Position numbers and translations under genes: made by a program. Shown here in pieces: positions 1-9,205 of a stretch of 64,000 bases of DNA; position 1 is the first letter of the stretch; each line of letters begins with the position of its first letter. The stretch spans positions 50,236 to 114,235 of the forward strand of contig NZ_JABXKJ010000148.1 of NCBI RefSeq assembly GCF_017115085.1, in the 5' to 3' direction. A model generated the notes under the pieces. The model saw only the letters and a program-made list of their open reading frames with translations, was not told the DNA's origin and searched no databases. Source of the DNA: Nostoc sp. NMS7. Lineage in GTDB: Bacteria > Cyanobacteriota > Cyanobacteriia > Cyanobacteriales > Nostocaceae.

Positions 1-1010
1 TGCGTTTAGACTTGCAAACCAGCTTCACAGGTAAAGATACTTTGCATACTAGGCTGGCAGCTGGTAATGCAAATCTTTTGGGTTTACCAAATGGCACATT
101 TGAAGGAACTCAAACCATTAGCGTCTCTCCTACTACCAACAACGGTGTTGCTATAGACTGGTTGGCCTATTACTTCCCCATTGGCAACTCCCAAGTTTAT
201 ATAGCTGCTAGTGGAGGTATTCAGAGCGATTACGTTCCTACCGTCAACCCATACTTTGAAGATTATGATGGCGGTAACGGTGCTTTGTCTACCTTTGCTT
301 CTGAAAGCCCAATCTATCGGATTGGCGGCGGTGCTGGTATCGGCGTTAACTTAGCCTTTGGTAGTGGTGGCGGTGGCTTTGAACCTTCATTAACCTTGGG
401 TTACTTAGCATCTCAAGCGAATAACCCTGGTCTAAATACGGGTTTATTGGAGGGGAACTATGCTGCTTTAGGACAGTTGAACTTAAAAATAGGCGATCGC
501 ATCACCTTAGCTGCAACTTACGTCCACGGTTATCATAATGGTGGTACTGTTTTATTCGATGCAGGCTCCGCGAGTACAACAACTGGTATAGTCGGTACTG
601 CACAAGCTAACTTTGTCGGTGCTGGCAATCCATATTCAAGTAATTCCTACGGTTTGGAGGCTGCTTTTAAACCTAGTGACAAACTTTCGATTAGTGGCTT
701 TGCGCTTTACAGTCAGATCACAGGCGTTGGTGCTAATGATGATAGTGAAGTTTGGAGTTATGGACTTGGGGTAGCCCTGCCCGACTTCGGTAAGAAGGGC
801 AACGTTTTAGGACTTTTCGCAGGTATTGAACCTTATGTTGGAGGTAACACTGGTGATGAACCATACCACTTTGAAGGTTTCTATAAGTTTCGTGTAAGCG
901 ACAACATTTCTATTACTCCTGGGGTAATTTGGTTAACCAATCCTGGTCAACTTCCTGGCAACAACGATGATGCAATCATTGGTACGCTGAGAACAACTTT
1001 CACCTTCTAA
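1..1010 (+). CDS. Iron-uptake-type outer-membrane porin, C-terminal part
   Basis: The reading frame is already open at the window edge (first full codon at base 3), so this is the 3' part of a longer gene; the TTG at 12 is not a credible start. The ~335 visible residues alternate glycine-rich turns with amphipathic strands and end in a terminal phenylalanine (TLRTTFTF), as expected for a beta-barrel recognised by the BAM machinery. Segments such as SLTLGYLASQANNPG and GIEPYVGGN resemble the cyanobacterial SLH/OprB-type iron uptake porins, whose N-terminal SLH domain would lie left of the window. Role inferred: solute or iron diffusion across the outer membrane. Family call fairly sure; substrate not shown by the sequence. 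Confidence 0.8.
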   Translation, partial: RLDLQTSFTGKDTLHTRLAAGNANLLGLPNGTFEGTQTISVSPTTNNGVAIDWLAYYFPIGNSQVYIAASGGIQSDYVPTVNPYFEDYDGGNGALSTFASESPIYRIGGGAGIGVNLAFGSGGGGFEPSLTLGYLASQANNPGLNTGLLEGNYAALGQLNLKIGDRITLAATYVHGYHNGGTVLFDAGSASTTTGIVGTAQANFVGAGNPYSSNSYGLEAAFKPSDKLSISGFALYSQITGVGANDDSEVWSYGLGVALPDFGKKGNVLGLFAGIEPYVGGNTGDEPYHFEGFYKFRVSDNISITPGVIWLTNPGQLPGNNDDAIIGTLRTTFTF

Positions 1011-1132
1011 AGGTTTACCGAAGAAGAATTCAGAATTCAGAATTCAGGAGCCGGAATGGATTCTGACTCCTGAATAGAGAATCGAGGTTTAGAGCAAGCG
1101 ATTTTAATCGTGATTTTAATCGTGATTTTAAT

Positions 1133-1248
1133 AGGACTTACGCAGAAGAGATCCCCCAACCCCCTTAAAAAGGGGGCTTGTAAGATTCCCCCCTTTTTAA
1201 GGGGGGCTAGGGGGGATCAAACTTTCAAGTTTTCAGTGCGTAAGTCCT
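1133..1248. mobile_element. MITE-like element with 12-bp inverted repeats
   Basis: AGGACTTACGCA (1133-1144) is repeated in perfect inversion as TGCGTAAGTCCT (1237-1248), enclosing ~92 bp with a second inner inverted repeat (cccccttaaaaaggggg and ccccctttttaagggggg). No coding capacity. It splits a field of AT-rich short repeats. A partial relative with the same AGGACTTACGCA terminus lies at 6425-6436. Both ends are flanked by AT, too short to establish a target duplication. Confidence 0.6.
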
Positions 1249-1250
1249 AT

Positions 1251-1390
1251 TTAAGAAAAAAATCGTGACTTTAAGAAAAAAATCATGATTTTAAGAAAAA
1301 AATCGTGACTTTAAGAAAAAAGTCGTGATTTTAAGAAAAAAGTCGTGATTTTAAGAAAAAAATCATGATTTTAAGAAAAAAATCGTGATT
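1251..1390. repeat. 20-bp tandem repeat, seven copies
   Basis: Seven consecutive units of the form ttaagaaaaaaatcgtgact, differing only at a few positions (cgtgac, catgat, cgtgat; aaatc or aagtc). Two to three degenerate units of attttaatcgtg precede the MITE-like element at 1101-1132, so the element probably inserted into this repeat field. The rest of the 1011-1683 gap holds no gene that I can support. Confidence 0.85.
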
Positions 1391-1539
1391 TTAAGACGCA
1401 AAGCTTGGATATAAGACGCAATGAGTTGAAAAAGCAACGCTAGGGCATCTAAAATCGGAAATATTCAGATAAATCTCAATTTTTTAACTTAATTGCCATA
1501 ATGCATAGCCAGACTACGAAACTTAAAAAGCAATGGTAA

Positions 1540-1631
1540 TTTGTGGGGTGGGCAACATGAGCGCCTTTCTATACGGGCGCTCATGTTGCCCACCCCACAA
1601 GATTGGGTAATTTATTTGTTGGAAGTCCCTT
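1540..1631. mobile_element. Partial MITE-like hairpin element
   Basis: A long hairpin (stem gtggggtgggcaacatgagc and its complement around ctttctatacg) is followed by ataatttattt-like sequence and TTGGAAGTCCCT, the same outer end as the complete copy at 26743-26867. The 5' terminal repeat is not recognisable here, so this copy looks truncated. Confidence 0.5.
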
Positions 1632-1683
1632 AAGTTGACACCAATGAGCATTGCTGTGCCCCTGCATGGTCTATTTACTATTT

Positions 1684-2808
1684 TTATTTGGTAATCAGCG
1701 TACCTGCCATTTTTTGCAGTTTTCTGCCCACCTCTTCCATCGTGTAAAAGAATGTGAAAAACCGGAGTATCTCATCCATTGGATAATCTTGCTGTTTAAT
1801 TTCTTCCAAGCGATTTAATTGCTCAGTGGCATTGGTGATTGCAACTTCCATTCCTGACAAAGATAAACTAGATTGGTGCAATTTCACAGCTGTTGCGAGG
1901 GTGAGCATTGCACTTTTAGTTTCTAGTGCCAGTTGGGTAATTTGAGGTGAAAGAATTTGCCAGAAAGTATCCTGCTGTCTAGCAAGTACGGTATGTTCCA
2001 TTGTCAAGATGTGTTCCCAAATCCTGCGGATGAGAAACTCCCAGGCTTCATTCACCCGTTTTTCTGGCGGTTCGTTTGTCTGTCCCTGTCTGACTTCCTG
2101 CCATAGCGATCGCCCCTTGGTGAGTGAACTAATGATACTGATTTTCAACTTATCCACACGGGGGCGATCGTAGTTTCCTGTAAAGGCAGAGTCCACAACC
2201 AACTCATAAAACTGCTCCAAATCAGTTAACGTTTGCGACAAATTACGCCTCAGTTCGACTCCAGCCGAAGCAGGAAAAATAAAGTTGTTTACCAACAGTG
2301 CGACACCAATACCCAAGAGGGTTTCGAGCAACCTGCCCCAGGCGTACAGCCAAGGAGATTGGCTGTGACTCAAAATGACGATCGCTGACACATACCCCGC
2401 CAATTTTGCCGCCTCATTGAATTTCCAATAAGAAGTCAGAAAGATCGTCAAAAATACACTGATTCCCAGTGACCAGAAATTGGTACCCAATGCAACCGCA
2501 AAGATGGCTCCACCGATGGCACCAATCACAGTGCCAATTATTCGTTGAATTCCTAGTAACAAAGTGCTGCCATGAGTAGATGACATCACAATGATCGCGG
2601 CGATCGCTGCATAAAAAGGATACTCCCATCGTAACGCCTGAGCAACTTCAAAAGAAATTGCCGATGCGATCGCCATTTTGAATGCCATCTTAGCTAGTAC
2701 AATTGTTGAGATTCCATGCGGAGTAGCAGCCCAAGTTTTCAATGCTGTGATCATTCTCATCTGAGGCGATCGCCCTTTAGGTGGAAGGCCATTGGAGGGT
2801 TGTATCAT
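1684..2808 (-). CDS. FUSC / aromatic-acid-exporter family membrane protein
   Basis: A protein of ~374 aa. The N-terminal third has several hydrophobic helices (AAIAAIIVMSS, IIGTVIGAIGGAIFAVALG, LGISVFLTIFL, LLETLLGIGVALLVNNFIF). A charged cytoplasmic helical domain rich in Glu/Lys follows (LSQTLTDLEQFYELVVDS onward). This is the one-repeat layout of the FUSC/ArAE family, inner-membrane efflux-like proteins whose substrates are usually unknown. I take the ATG at 2808; the longer GTG start at 2850 would place it within 26 bp of the divergent aminopeptidase start. Substrate not inferable. Confidence 0.75.
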   Translation of the reverse strand: MIQPSNGLPPKGRSPQMRMITALKTWAATPHGISTIVLAKMAFKMAIASAISFEVAQALRWEYPFYAAIAAIIVMSSTHGSTLLLGIQRIIGTVIGAIGGAIFAVALGTNFWSLGISVFLTIFLTSYWKFNEAAKLAGYVSAIVILSHSQSPWLYAWGRLLETLLGIGVALLVNNFIFPASAGVELRRNLSQTLTDLEQFYELVVDSAFTGNYDRPRVDKLKISIISSLTKGRSLWQEVRQGQTNEPPEKRVNEAWEFLIRRIWEHILTMEHTVLARQQDTFWQILSPQITQLALETKSAMLTLATAVKLHQSSLSLSGMEVAITNATEQLNRLEEIKQQDYPMDEILRFFTFFYTMEEVGRKLQKMAGTLITK

Positions 2809-2875
2809 GAATATCGGGTTTATTTGATTTATGCAAGCGATCGCAATCACAACATTACGTGATAAAATATCGAAA

Positions 2876-3823
2876 ATGCGAGAACTTTATCCAGCGATCA
2901 AACCTTATCTAGAAGGTAGTTTACAGGTTTCCAACCTTCATACGATTCATTTTGAAGAGTCAGGGAACCCGCAAGGTCAACCCATCGTTTTGCTGCATGG
3001 GGGACCGGGTGGCGGATGTCCAGCTTTTTATCGGCAATATTTCCATCCAGAAAAATGGCGGTTAGTGATGTTTGATCAGCGCGGTTGTGGTCAAAGTACG
3101 CCCCATGCAGAATTACGAGAAAACACCACTTGGGATTTAGTTAGTGATATCGAAAAACTGCGCCAACATTTAGGTATAGAAAAGTGGGCGGTCTTCGGTG
3201 GTAGTTGGGGTAGCACTTTATCATTAGCCTACAGTCAAACCCATCCTTCTCGATGCACGGGACTAATTCTGCGTGGGATCTTCATGCTCAGACAAAAAGA
3301 GTTGCGCTGGTTCTACCAAGAGGGTGCTAGCTATATTTTTCCTGATGCTTGGGAAGAATATTTAAAACCGATTCCCATAGATGAACGTGATGATCTGATC
3401 GCAGCATATTACAAACGCTTGACCAGTCCAGATTTAGAAATTCAATTAACAGCAGCGCGTGCTTGGTCAATTTGGGAAGGTAGTACAAGTAGACTTTTCT
3501 TAGATCCAGAACTCATGCAAAAGTTTGGCGAGAGTGAATTTGCTTCAGCTTTCGCACGTATTGAATGCCATTATTTTATGAATCAGGGATTTTTGGAAAC
3601 AGAAGATCAATTACTCTTAAATGTACACCGTATCCGCCATATTCCGGCTGTAATTGTTCAGGGACGCTATGATGTAGTCTGCCCAATGATATCAGCTTGG
3701 GAATTACATCGCGCTTGGCCGGAAGCCGAATTTATAGTGGTTCCTGATGCCGGGCATTCGATGAGTGAACCAGGAATTCGTAGTGCTTTGATTGAAGCAA
3801 CAGATAATATTAAATTCGGTTGA
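2876..3823 (+). CDS. pip: Prolyl aminopeptidase (proline iminopeptidase)
   Basis: Alpha/beta-hydrolase that removes N-terminal proline from peptides in the cytoplasm. Visible hallmarks from MRELYPAIKPYLEG: the oxyanion loop HGGPGGG, the DQRGCGQS strand, the nucleophile elbow GGSWGS (catalytic Ser), the acid in GRYDVVCP and the catalytic His in PDAGHS. At ~315 aa it has the family's usual length. The frame stays open upstream to 2831, but bacterial Pip proteins characteristically start MRELYP, so the ATG at 2876 is preferred. Divergent from the FUSC gene. Confidence 0.93.
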   Translation: MRELYPAIKPYLEGSLQVSNLHTIHFEESGNPQGQPIVLLHGGPGGGCPAFYRQYFHPEKWRLVMFDQRGCGQSTPHAELRENTTWDLVSDIEKLRQHLGIEKWAVFGGSWGSTLSLAYSQTHPSRCTGLILRGIFMLRQKELRWFYQEGASYIFPDAWEEYLKPIPIDERDDLIAAYYKRLTSPDLEIQLTAARAWSIWEGSTSRLFLDPELMQKFGESEFASAFARIECHYFMNQGFLETEDQLLLNVHRIRHIPAVIVQGRYDVVCPMISAWELHRAWPEAEFIVVPDAGHSMSEPGIRSALIEATDNIKFG

Positions 3824-4057
3824 ATATTTAAATTTCTATAGCCTTTCCCAATCATATAAGGTACATCAGAGCAAGCTCCTCGCTTGCGGGGAGGGGGTTG
3901 GGGGTGGGGTTCTGGTACCTCGTATTTGTATCAGGGTTTGTGTGAAATGGTATTACACCTATACTAAAGTACACAACAATGCTAACCCTTGTGAATTTGG
4001 AAACTTACACTGTATATAAAGCATCAGTGTAAGTAGCTCACTAGAGAGAAAAAAGAT

Positions 4058-4699
4058 ATGCGAATTCTAATTATGCAAAGCAGTATGTTGTTGCTCCTGA
4101 CTGCGGTGACAACTGGCTGTGTCGGTTCTTCCTCTGTTACAAAACAGCCACAAGCCTTGCCAGCAAGTACTGAGCAGCCGACGAAGGAAACTGTGTTGAC
4201 CTCAACACCTACACCGACTCAAAAAACTACAGAGAATTTTACCCCACAAGCCACTATTGCGACGAATCCGACGCGCTGTGAAAATAGTCAATTGTCAGTG
4301 CGCCGAGTCTCAGAAGATGCTGGTGTTGGGAATGTTGCACTTACCTACGCCTTCACCAATAATGGCTCATCCCCTTGCACCCTCAACGGTTATCCGGGAT
4401 TGGCACTACTGGATGCAAAAGGTCAGCCTTTGGAAGGGATTAAAGTTATCCGCTCCAAGGATACTTACTTTTCGAGTCAACAAACTCGACAAAAAGTAAC
4501 TCTAGCTCCTGGAACACAAGCCTCATTTCAGATAGCATATAACCATATTAGTTCCCCAGAGAAACACTGCCCAATCTCTAGTAAAATTGAAATCACGCCT
4601 CCTAATAGTTACCAGCACTTTACCCTTACAGAACAAGTCAAGCCTTGTACGGGCAAAGTCAGAGTAACTCCGGTGCGAGCTGTTGATACTAAACCCTAG
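4058..4699 (+). CDS. DUF4232-type lipoprotein
   Basis: A 213-aa exported protein. The N-terminal hydrophobic stretch (MLLLLTAVTTGC) ends in a lipobox-like TTGC, predicting lipidation at Cys. A Pro/Thr-rich linker (about residues 30-70) leads to a compact domain with conserved cysteines (TRCENSQLSVRR, SPCTLNGYPGL, EKHCPIS, KPCTGKV) typical of DUF4232. The binding partner is unknown. A weak AGAGAG ribosome site lies before the ATG. Stands alone between pip and the lysozyme gene. Confidence 0.75.
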   Translation: MRILIMQSSMLLLLTAVTTGCVGSSSVTKQPQALPASTEQPTKETVLTSTPTPTQKTTENFTPQATIATNPTRCENSQLSVRRVSEDAGVGNVALTYAFTNNGSSPCTLNGYPGLALLDAKGQPLEGIKVIRSKDTYFSSQQTRQKVTLAPGTQASFQIAYNHISSPEKHCPISSKIEITPPNSYQHFTLTEQVKPCTGKVRVTPVRAVDTKP

Positions 4700-4800
4700 T
4701 AAATTTCTGTAATTTACTCAAAGACCCAGAAGAAGCATAAATTAGATCAAAGCCTCTGATAAGTTCACTATTGTACTATTCACAAAGGTTAAAAAATTCT

Positions 4801-5592
4801 ATGGAAGGAATTGATGTTGCCGATCAAGACGGCAGAGTAGATTGGACGGCAGTAAAAAACTCTGGTAAAACTTTTGCGTTTGTCAAAGCCACAGAGGGAG
4901 TTAGCATCAAAGATTCTGCTTTTGCTCATCACTGGCCGACCATGAAAGCTGCTGGTATTATTCGGGGTGCTTATCATTTCTTTCACCCACATACTTCTGA
5001 CCCGGTTCAGCAAGCAAAAGAATTCTTAAAAACGCTGGGAAAATTAGAACCGGGAGATTTACCACCAGTTTTGGATGTAGAGGTAAATGACAAAGTAAAT
5101 AGCCAATCTGTAATTAATGCAGCTAAACTTTGGTTAGCAGAGGTAGAAAAAGCCCTTTTACAACAAACACAAAAACCAATTAAACCAATTATTTATACCT
5201 TCCCCAGTTTCTGGACAGAACTTGGCAATCCATCTGATTTTGCTAGTTATCCGTTATGGATTGCCCACTACGGAACTAAGAACCCAAGTATTCCTAGTGC
5301 TTGGCAGGGGCAATACCTAATCCATCAATATGAAGGTGATATATCTGGTGTACCAGGTGTTAGTGGTCGAGCCGATTTGAATCGATTTAATGGATTTCAG
5401 GTAGGAGATTCTGGGCTAAAAGTCAAACAATTACAACAGCAATTAACAAAGATTGGATTATATACTAATGCCATTGATGGGCATTTCTCTGAGTCAGTTA
5501 AGGATGCAATTGTTAGTTTCCAAACATCAAAGGGATTGCAAGCTGATGGAATTATCGGTATAAAAACTTGGGTAGCTTTACTATGGATTTAA
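4801..5592 (+). CDS. GH25 lysozyme with C-terminal peptidoglycan-binding domain
   Basis: N-acetylmuramidase-type protein. From the ATG at 4801 it opens MEGIDVADQDGRVDW and continues FVKATEGVS, GAYHFFHP and PVLDVEVND; the DxE pair is the GH25 catalytic acid motif. Residues ~205-263 form a PG_binding_1 domain (VGDSGLKVKQLQQQL then IDGHFSESVKDAIVSFQ and LQADGIIGIKTW). No signal peptide is visible, as in many bacterial and phage-like GH25 enzymes; the TTG at 4771 would add ten unconserved residues. Expected to cut peptidoglycan, perhaps in cell-wall remodelling or lysis. Confidence 0.88.
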   Translation: MEGIDVADQDGRVDWTAVKNSGKTFAFVKATEGVSIKDSAFAHHWPTMKAAGIIRGAYHFFHPHTSDPVQQAKEFLKTLGKLEPGDLPPVLDVEVNDKVNSQSVINAAKLWLAEVEKALLQQTQKPIKPIIYTFPSFWTELGNPSDFASYPLWIAHYGTKNPSIPSAWQGQYLIHQYEGDISGVPGVSGRADLNRFNGFQVGDSGLKVKQLQQQLTKIGLYTNAIDGHFSESVKDAIVSFQTSKGLQADGIIGIKTWVALLWI

Positions 5593-5740
5593 GTAAGGAA
5601 GGTAGATTAAATAAAATGCAAAACTTCATCCTGTCTCTAGCTTTCCTCTCCTTTATAAGGAGAGAGATTGAGGGTGAGGTAAACCAGGGACATAAATTGT
5701 ATGTTCTTTAATTCTAATTCCTGAGTGGGTGTGAATAATT

Positions 5741-5783
5741 AAAGGTTTGTAGTAAGCGGCTCCAGCGCTTACTACAAACCTTT
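5741..5783. repeat. Perfect 18-bp inverted repeat (hairpin)
   Basis: AAAGGTTTGTAGTAAGCG is followed after 7 nt by its exact complement. It lies between the convergent lysozyme and Nudix genes and could act as a bidirectional terminator, but a related TTTGTAGTAAG hairpin at 44433-44496 suggests a dispersed repeat family. Confidence 0.6.
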
Positions 5784-5833
5784 AGTTAATTTTACATTGC
5801 GTAACATAGTTTGATTTAATCTTGCCCACTTAG

Positions 5834-6271
5834 TTAACATCGAAATGCACAAAAGTGAGATTTGACCTCGAAAAAACCTTTAAGAATTCGTTTGAGTGAA
5901 TTAAACTTAACCCGCCTGATAGCTTTAGGCACTTCTACCCACTGCCGTTTTCTTTTACTTGCTTCTGGATAATCTTCACTCAGCATCTCCACTGGTAACA
6001 AATACATCTTGACACAGTAACTTTTGCCTCGTTTGCGGTACTTGTAAGTGCCGAGTGCATTCGCGTCTACCTGCCCAATCACCCCTGCTTCTTCCCACGC
6101 TTCTTTGGCTGCTGAATCAGGCGAACTCATGCCATTAGGAATATGTCCTTTGGGAATTACCCAATGTTGAAAGTTACGAGTCGTGATTAGCAAGATTTCA
6201 ATTTTGCCATTGTTCACTCTATAAGGAATCACCCCAGACTGTTTAAACACTTTGCTGACTTTTCGACTCAT
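5834..6271 (-). CDS. Nudix hydrolase
   Basis: A 145-aa protein with a Nudix box at residues ~42-64: GHIPNGMSSPDSAAKEAWEE followed by AGV. The EExGU core is intact; Met replaces the first Glu and Lys replaces the Arg of the consensus, a variant seen in DIPP-like cyanobacterial and proteobacterial members (preceding WVIPKGH fits that group). Expected to hydrolyse a nucleoside-diphosphate-X or polyphosphorylated substrate with Mg2+. Starts MSRKVSKVFKQSGVIPYR at 6271. The substrate cannot be read from the sequence. Confidence 0.82.
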   Translation of the reverse strand: MSRKVSKVFKQSGVIPYRVNNGKIEILLITTRNFQHWVIPKGHIPNGMSSPDSAAKEAWEEAGVIGQVDANALGTYKYRKRGKSYCVKMYLLPVEMLSEDYPEASKRKRQWVEVPKAIRRVKFNSLKRILKGFFEVKSHFCAFRC

Positions 6272-6424
6272 GTAATTTGCATCCTCTACAGTGTAGCTTT
6301 TTTGTATAATGTTTACTTCCGTAAGTCTAGAGCTGATACTGGATAAATATTGGTTAATTTTAGGTTATGAAAAAGTTAAAAAATTATTTTTAACTATAAG
6401 AGTTAATTATTCAAGTTTTTGATC

Positions 6425-6491
6425 AGGACTTACGCAAACAATAACTGAAACCCTGATTTTTAGGTAGGGGCAATTCATGAATTGCCCCTAC
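6425..6491. repeat. MITE remnant and 28-bp perfect palindrome
   Basis: AGGACTTACGCA at 6425-6436 equals the terminal repeat of the element at 1133-1248. At 6464-6491 gtaggggcaattca is followed immediately by its exact complement, a perfect palindrome. No opposite terminal repeat is seen, so this is a remnant or a related element. It sits between the converging ends of intergenic sequence downstream of the RNA methyltransferase gene. Confidence 0.5.
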
Positions 6492-6532
6492 GTGAATAAA
6501 GCGCAGCCTCACATAGAATTGGTATAACTTGA

Positions 6533-7489
6533 CTATTTGAGATTTTGGTAGATATACAGCGAAGATATTATATTTAAATCTACTTCTTTACGCTCATCCT
6601 CATTAGTATTTTTAAACAGGATTGTAAACGCACCTGCACCTAACCTATCTTGAGGAAACATCCGATAACAAGGCATTGTAGTTAAATGCGACTGATATTT
6701 GGCTAAATTAGGAATTTCTATTGGCTGAAACTGGGGAAAGCGTTCTAAAAACCATTCACAAACTTGCTCATTTTCTTCGGGTGAATATGTGCAAGTCATA
6801 TAAGCAAGATAGCCTTGTGGTGAAACAATTTTAGCAGAGTTAGCTATAATGCGCTTTTGCCGATTTGCACTCTTATTAATAGCTGTTGGGTGAAAACATC
6901 CGGGTGCTTTTTCACCTTTAGCAAGTAAAGATTGTCCAGTACAAGGAGCATCTACTATTACTAGATTGCTAGAGCCGGGAAACATTTGGGCAAATATACT
7001 CGAATCTCGATTAACTACTGCATTAGGGCTAATCTGGCAACGCTTCAAATTAGAAATTAGCATTCCCAGACGTTTGCCAATGACTTCATTACTGATCAGT
7101 AAGTCTGGTTGTAAAGCTTTCCAAGCAAAGATACTTTTACCTCCTGGTGCGGCACACATATCAAAAACTAAAGGCACTGACTGAGGAATAGCTAACAAAG
7201 TAGTAGCCGCAAACACCGAAGAAAAATCTAAACAATAGAAATATCCTTTTTGATGCAAGGGATGCTGACCGGGTTTTTCTCCTAGATATAAGCGGTCTAT
7301 AAATTGTGGTTGCCAATATGTTGGTCTTTCCAGTGCCAAAGGCGAAATATCTGGCTTTTCTTGACACCAAAGAATACTGGGTGAAAAAGGCTGAGGATTG
7401 ATTAAAGCCTCAATAAATTTTTCTTGTTCATCTAGATTAGTGAACAACCGCCGCGAGACTTTAAGTAATAAATTAGAAGGTTTTTCCAT
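6533..7489 (-). CDS. RsmB/NOP-family SAM-dependent RNA methyltransferase
   Basis: A 318-aa m5C-type RNA methyltransferase. Motif I is FDMCAAPGGKS (SAM binding), motif IV VIVDAPCTGQS and motif VI AYMTCTYSPEENE; the Cys of DAPC and the Cys of TCT are the two cysteines of the m5C mechanism. The C-terminus GAGAFTILFKN matches the family's last strand. No NusB-like N-terminal domain is present, so this is the short form rather than a full RsmB. Target RNA unknown. Starts MEKPSNLLLKVSRRLF at 7489. Confidence 0.85.
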   Translation of the reverse strand: MEKPSNLLLKVSRRLFTNLDEQEKFIEALINPQPFSPSILWCQEKPDISPLALERPTYWQPQFIDRLYLGEKPGQHPLHQKGYFYCLDFSSVFAATTLLAIPQSVPLVFDMCAAPGGKSIFAWKALQPDLLISNEVIGKRLGMLISNLKRCQISPNAVVNRDSSIFAQMFPGSSNLVIVDAPCTGQSLLAKGEKAPGCFHPTAINKSANRQKRIIANSAKIVSPQGYLAYMTCTYSPEENEQVCEWFLERFPQFQPIEIPNLAKYQSHLTTMPCYRMFPQDRLGAGAFTILFKNTNEDERKEVDLNIISSLYIYQNLK

Positions 7490-7646
7490 GTTAATTACGA
7501 ATTACGAATTAGTAACTTGTATCAGAATCAAAATAAAACTGTTACAGAAGAACAATGTAATTAAGGCTTTTGGCTTCATACTCAAAATATAATGACCGCC
7601 ATTGGGATCGCAATGGCCAAGCTACCCCACTGCACCGGAGAAGGTC

Positions 7647-9065
7647 ATGAACTTAGATAATTTTCCGCAAAAATTACGCAAAGAAGCACACCTATGGAGG
7701 GATGAAGGATTAATTAGTTCTTCGCAGTATGAGCAAATAGCAGAACGTTATCAATTTAAAAACCTGGAAGCTGCTGCACGCGATCGCAATAAAGCGATCG
7801 CGATTGGTATCGGCGGCATACTTTTATGCTTAGGCATAATTACCTTTGTAGCCGGAAACTGGCAGGGAGGGTCACGAGAAATCAAATTTATTCTGCTGAT
7901 AAGTTTATTTTTTGCGATCGCCATCACTGGTTTTTACACCTGGAGGCCACCTGAAGGAAAGAAACCAGAACGAAGCAAACGCTTACTGGGAGAAGGATTA
8001 CTAATTTTAAGCGCCTTCATTTTCGGTGCAAATTTACTGCTGATAGCCCAGATGTTCAATATTGCCGGTTCAACTTCCCAATTGTTTCTCGTCTGGGGGT
8101 TCGGTGTTGTGGTGATGGCCTTCAGTTTGTGCTTAAATTCTTTAGGAATTCTGTCAATTGTTCTCGTGGAAATCGGGTACTGGACTGGATTAGAAGACTT
8201 GTGGTACGCTTCAGGTGAGTTAACTTGGTCGCGGTTCGTGGTGCAGCATCTACCTTTGTTGGCATGGCTGGTGTTTGTACCCTTAGCTTACTTGTGTCGA
8301 TCGCGTTGGATTTTTGGTCTAGCAGCCTTTGTTTTTGCTAGTTCCTTACAAGCTAACCTTAATCCCCTACCACTGCTGAATTATGCTGATATAGCGCCTT
8401 GGGTGGCATCTTTTGCTTTTGCACTCCCACCTGCATTATTCTGGAGTTATGATGATCTGCTGTTTCCAACCATAAATTACAGGTTGTTTCAATCCCTGGC
8501 TCGGAATTTAGCGTTGGTAAGCTTCGGCATTGTCTTTTACATTCTGTCTTTTCGTTGGGTTTGGGAATCTCCAAATTATGGTTATAATCAGCCAACGAAT
8601 ATCACAAACTTGTTCGGGTCTCTGCCAATCATCGATTTGGGAATTCTCAGCGGCTTGGCGGTATTGCAATGGTTGTTTCTACTCCGCCAAAGAAATAACC
8701 CACCGCGTCGGGAAGTGATTTTCACGACTGCTATCATTAGTACCTTTCTTGTCTTTATTATCCTACTACCTTTTTGGCATCAAACTATCAGCCGGATTGA
8801 TGAACTTGGTGTTTTTATTTTCAATGTACTTCTAGCAACATTAGCCTGGGGACTAATTCAAGAAGGATTGAAATTAAGCAACAGAAGTTCCTTTTGGGGC
8901 GGTATGCTGTTATTAACACTGCAAATTATCAGTCGCGTGCAAGAGTACGATACGGACTTACTTTTCAAGTCGCTGGTGTTTGTCTTGTGTGGTTCTGCTT
9001 TAATTAGCGCTGGACTCTGGTTTGAACGCCGCCTACCTGGTGGTAGCTCTACAAGTAAAAAGTAG
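7647..9065 (+). CDS. DUF2157 polytopic membrane protein
   Basis: A soluble N-terminal ~55 residues (MNLDNFPQKLRKEAHLWRDE, then QIAERYQF) resembling the DUF2157 domain precede about twelve hydrophobic helices (IGIGGILLCLGIITFVAGNW, FILLISLFFAIAITGFY, GVVVMAFSLCLNSLGI and others). GGAG at 7636-7639 fixes the start at the ATG at 7647; the open frame upstream carries no conserved sequence. DUF2157 proteins are often encoded beside a GDYXXLXY protein, as here, implying joint action in the membrane, but no function is known. Confidence 0.82.
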   Translation: MNLDNFPQKLRKEAHLWRDEGLISSSQYEQIAERYQFKNLEAAARDRNKAIAIGIGGILLCLGIITFVAGNWQGGSREIKFILLISLFFAIAITGFYTWRPPEGKKPERSKRLLGEGLLILSAFIFGANLLLIAQMFNIAGSTSQLFLVWGFGVVVMAFSLCLNSLGILSIVLVEIGYWTGLEDLWYASGELTWSRFVVQHLPLLAWLVFVPLAYLCRSRWIFGLAAFVFASSLQANLNPLPLLNYADIAPWVASFAFALPPALFWSYDDLLFPTINYRLFQSLARNLALVSFGIVFYILSFRWVWESPNYGYNQPTNITNLFGSLPIIDLGILSGLAVLQWLFLLRQRNNPPRREVIFTTAIISTFLVFIILLPFWHQTISRIDELGVFIFNVLLATLAWGLIQEGLKLSNRSSFWGGMLLLTLQIISRVQEYDTDLLFKSLVFVLCGSALISAGLWFERRLPGGSSTSKK

Positions 9066-9205
9066 GGCAAAATCGGAAGTCAGAATTCAGAAATCTGTCG
9101 ATGATCATAATCTCTGTGCGTCAAAATTTTTAAAGTTTCTCTGCGTTAGTCCTAATCTCATTACTTTTGGCCTCTTCAAGACCTCTGCTTTTTAGGACTA
9201 CGCTC

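Noticed and set aside
5741..5783. Hairpin as a riboswitch
   Set aside because: Simple perfect stem downstream of genes and related to another dispersed copy; no aptamer-like conserved loops.
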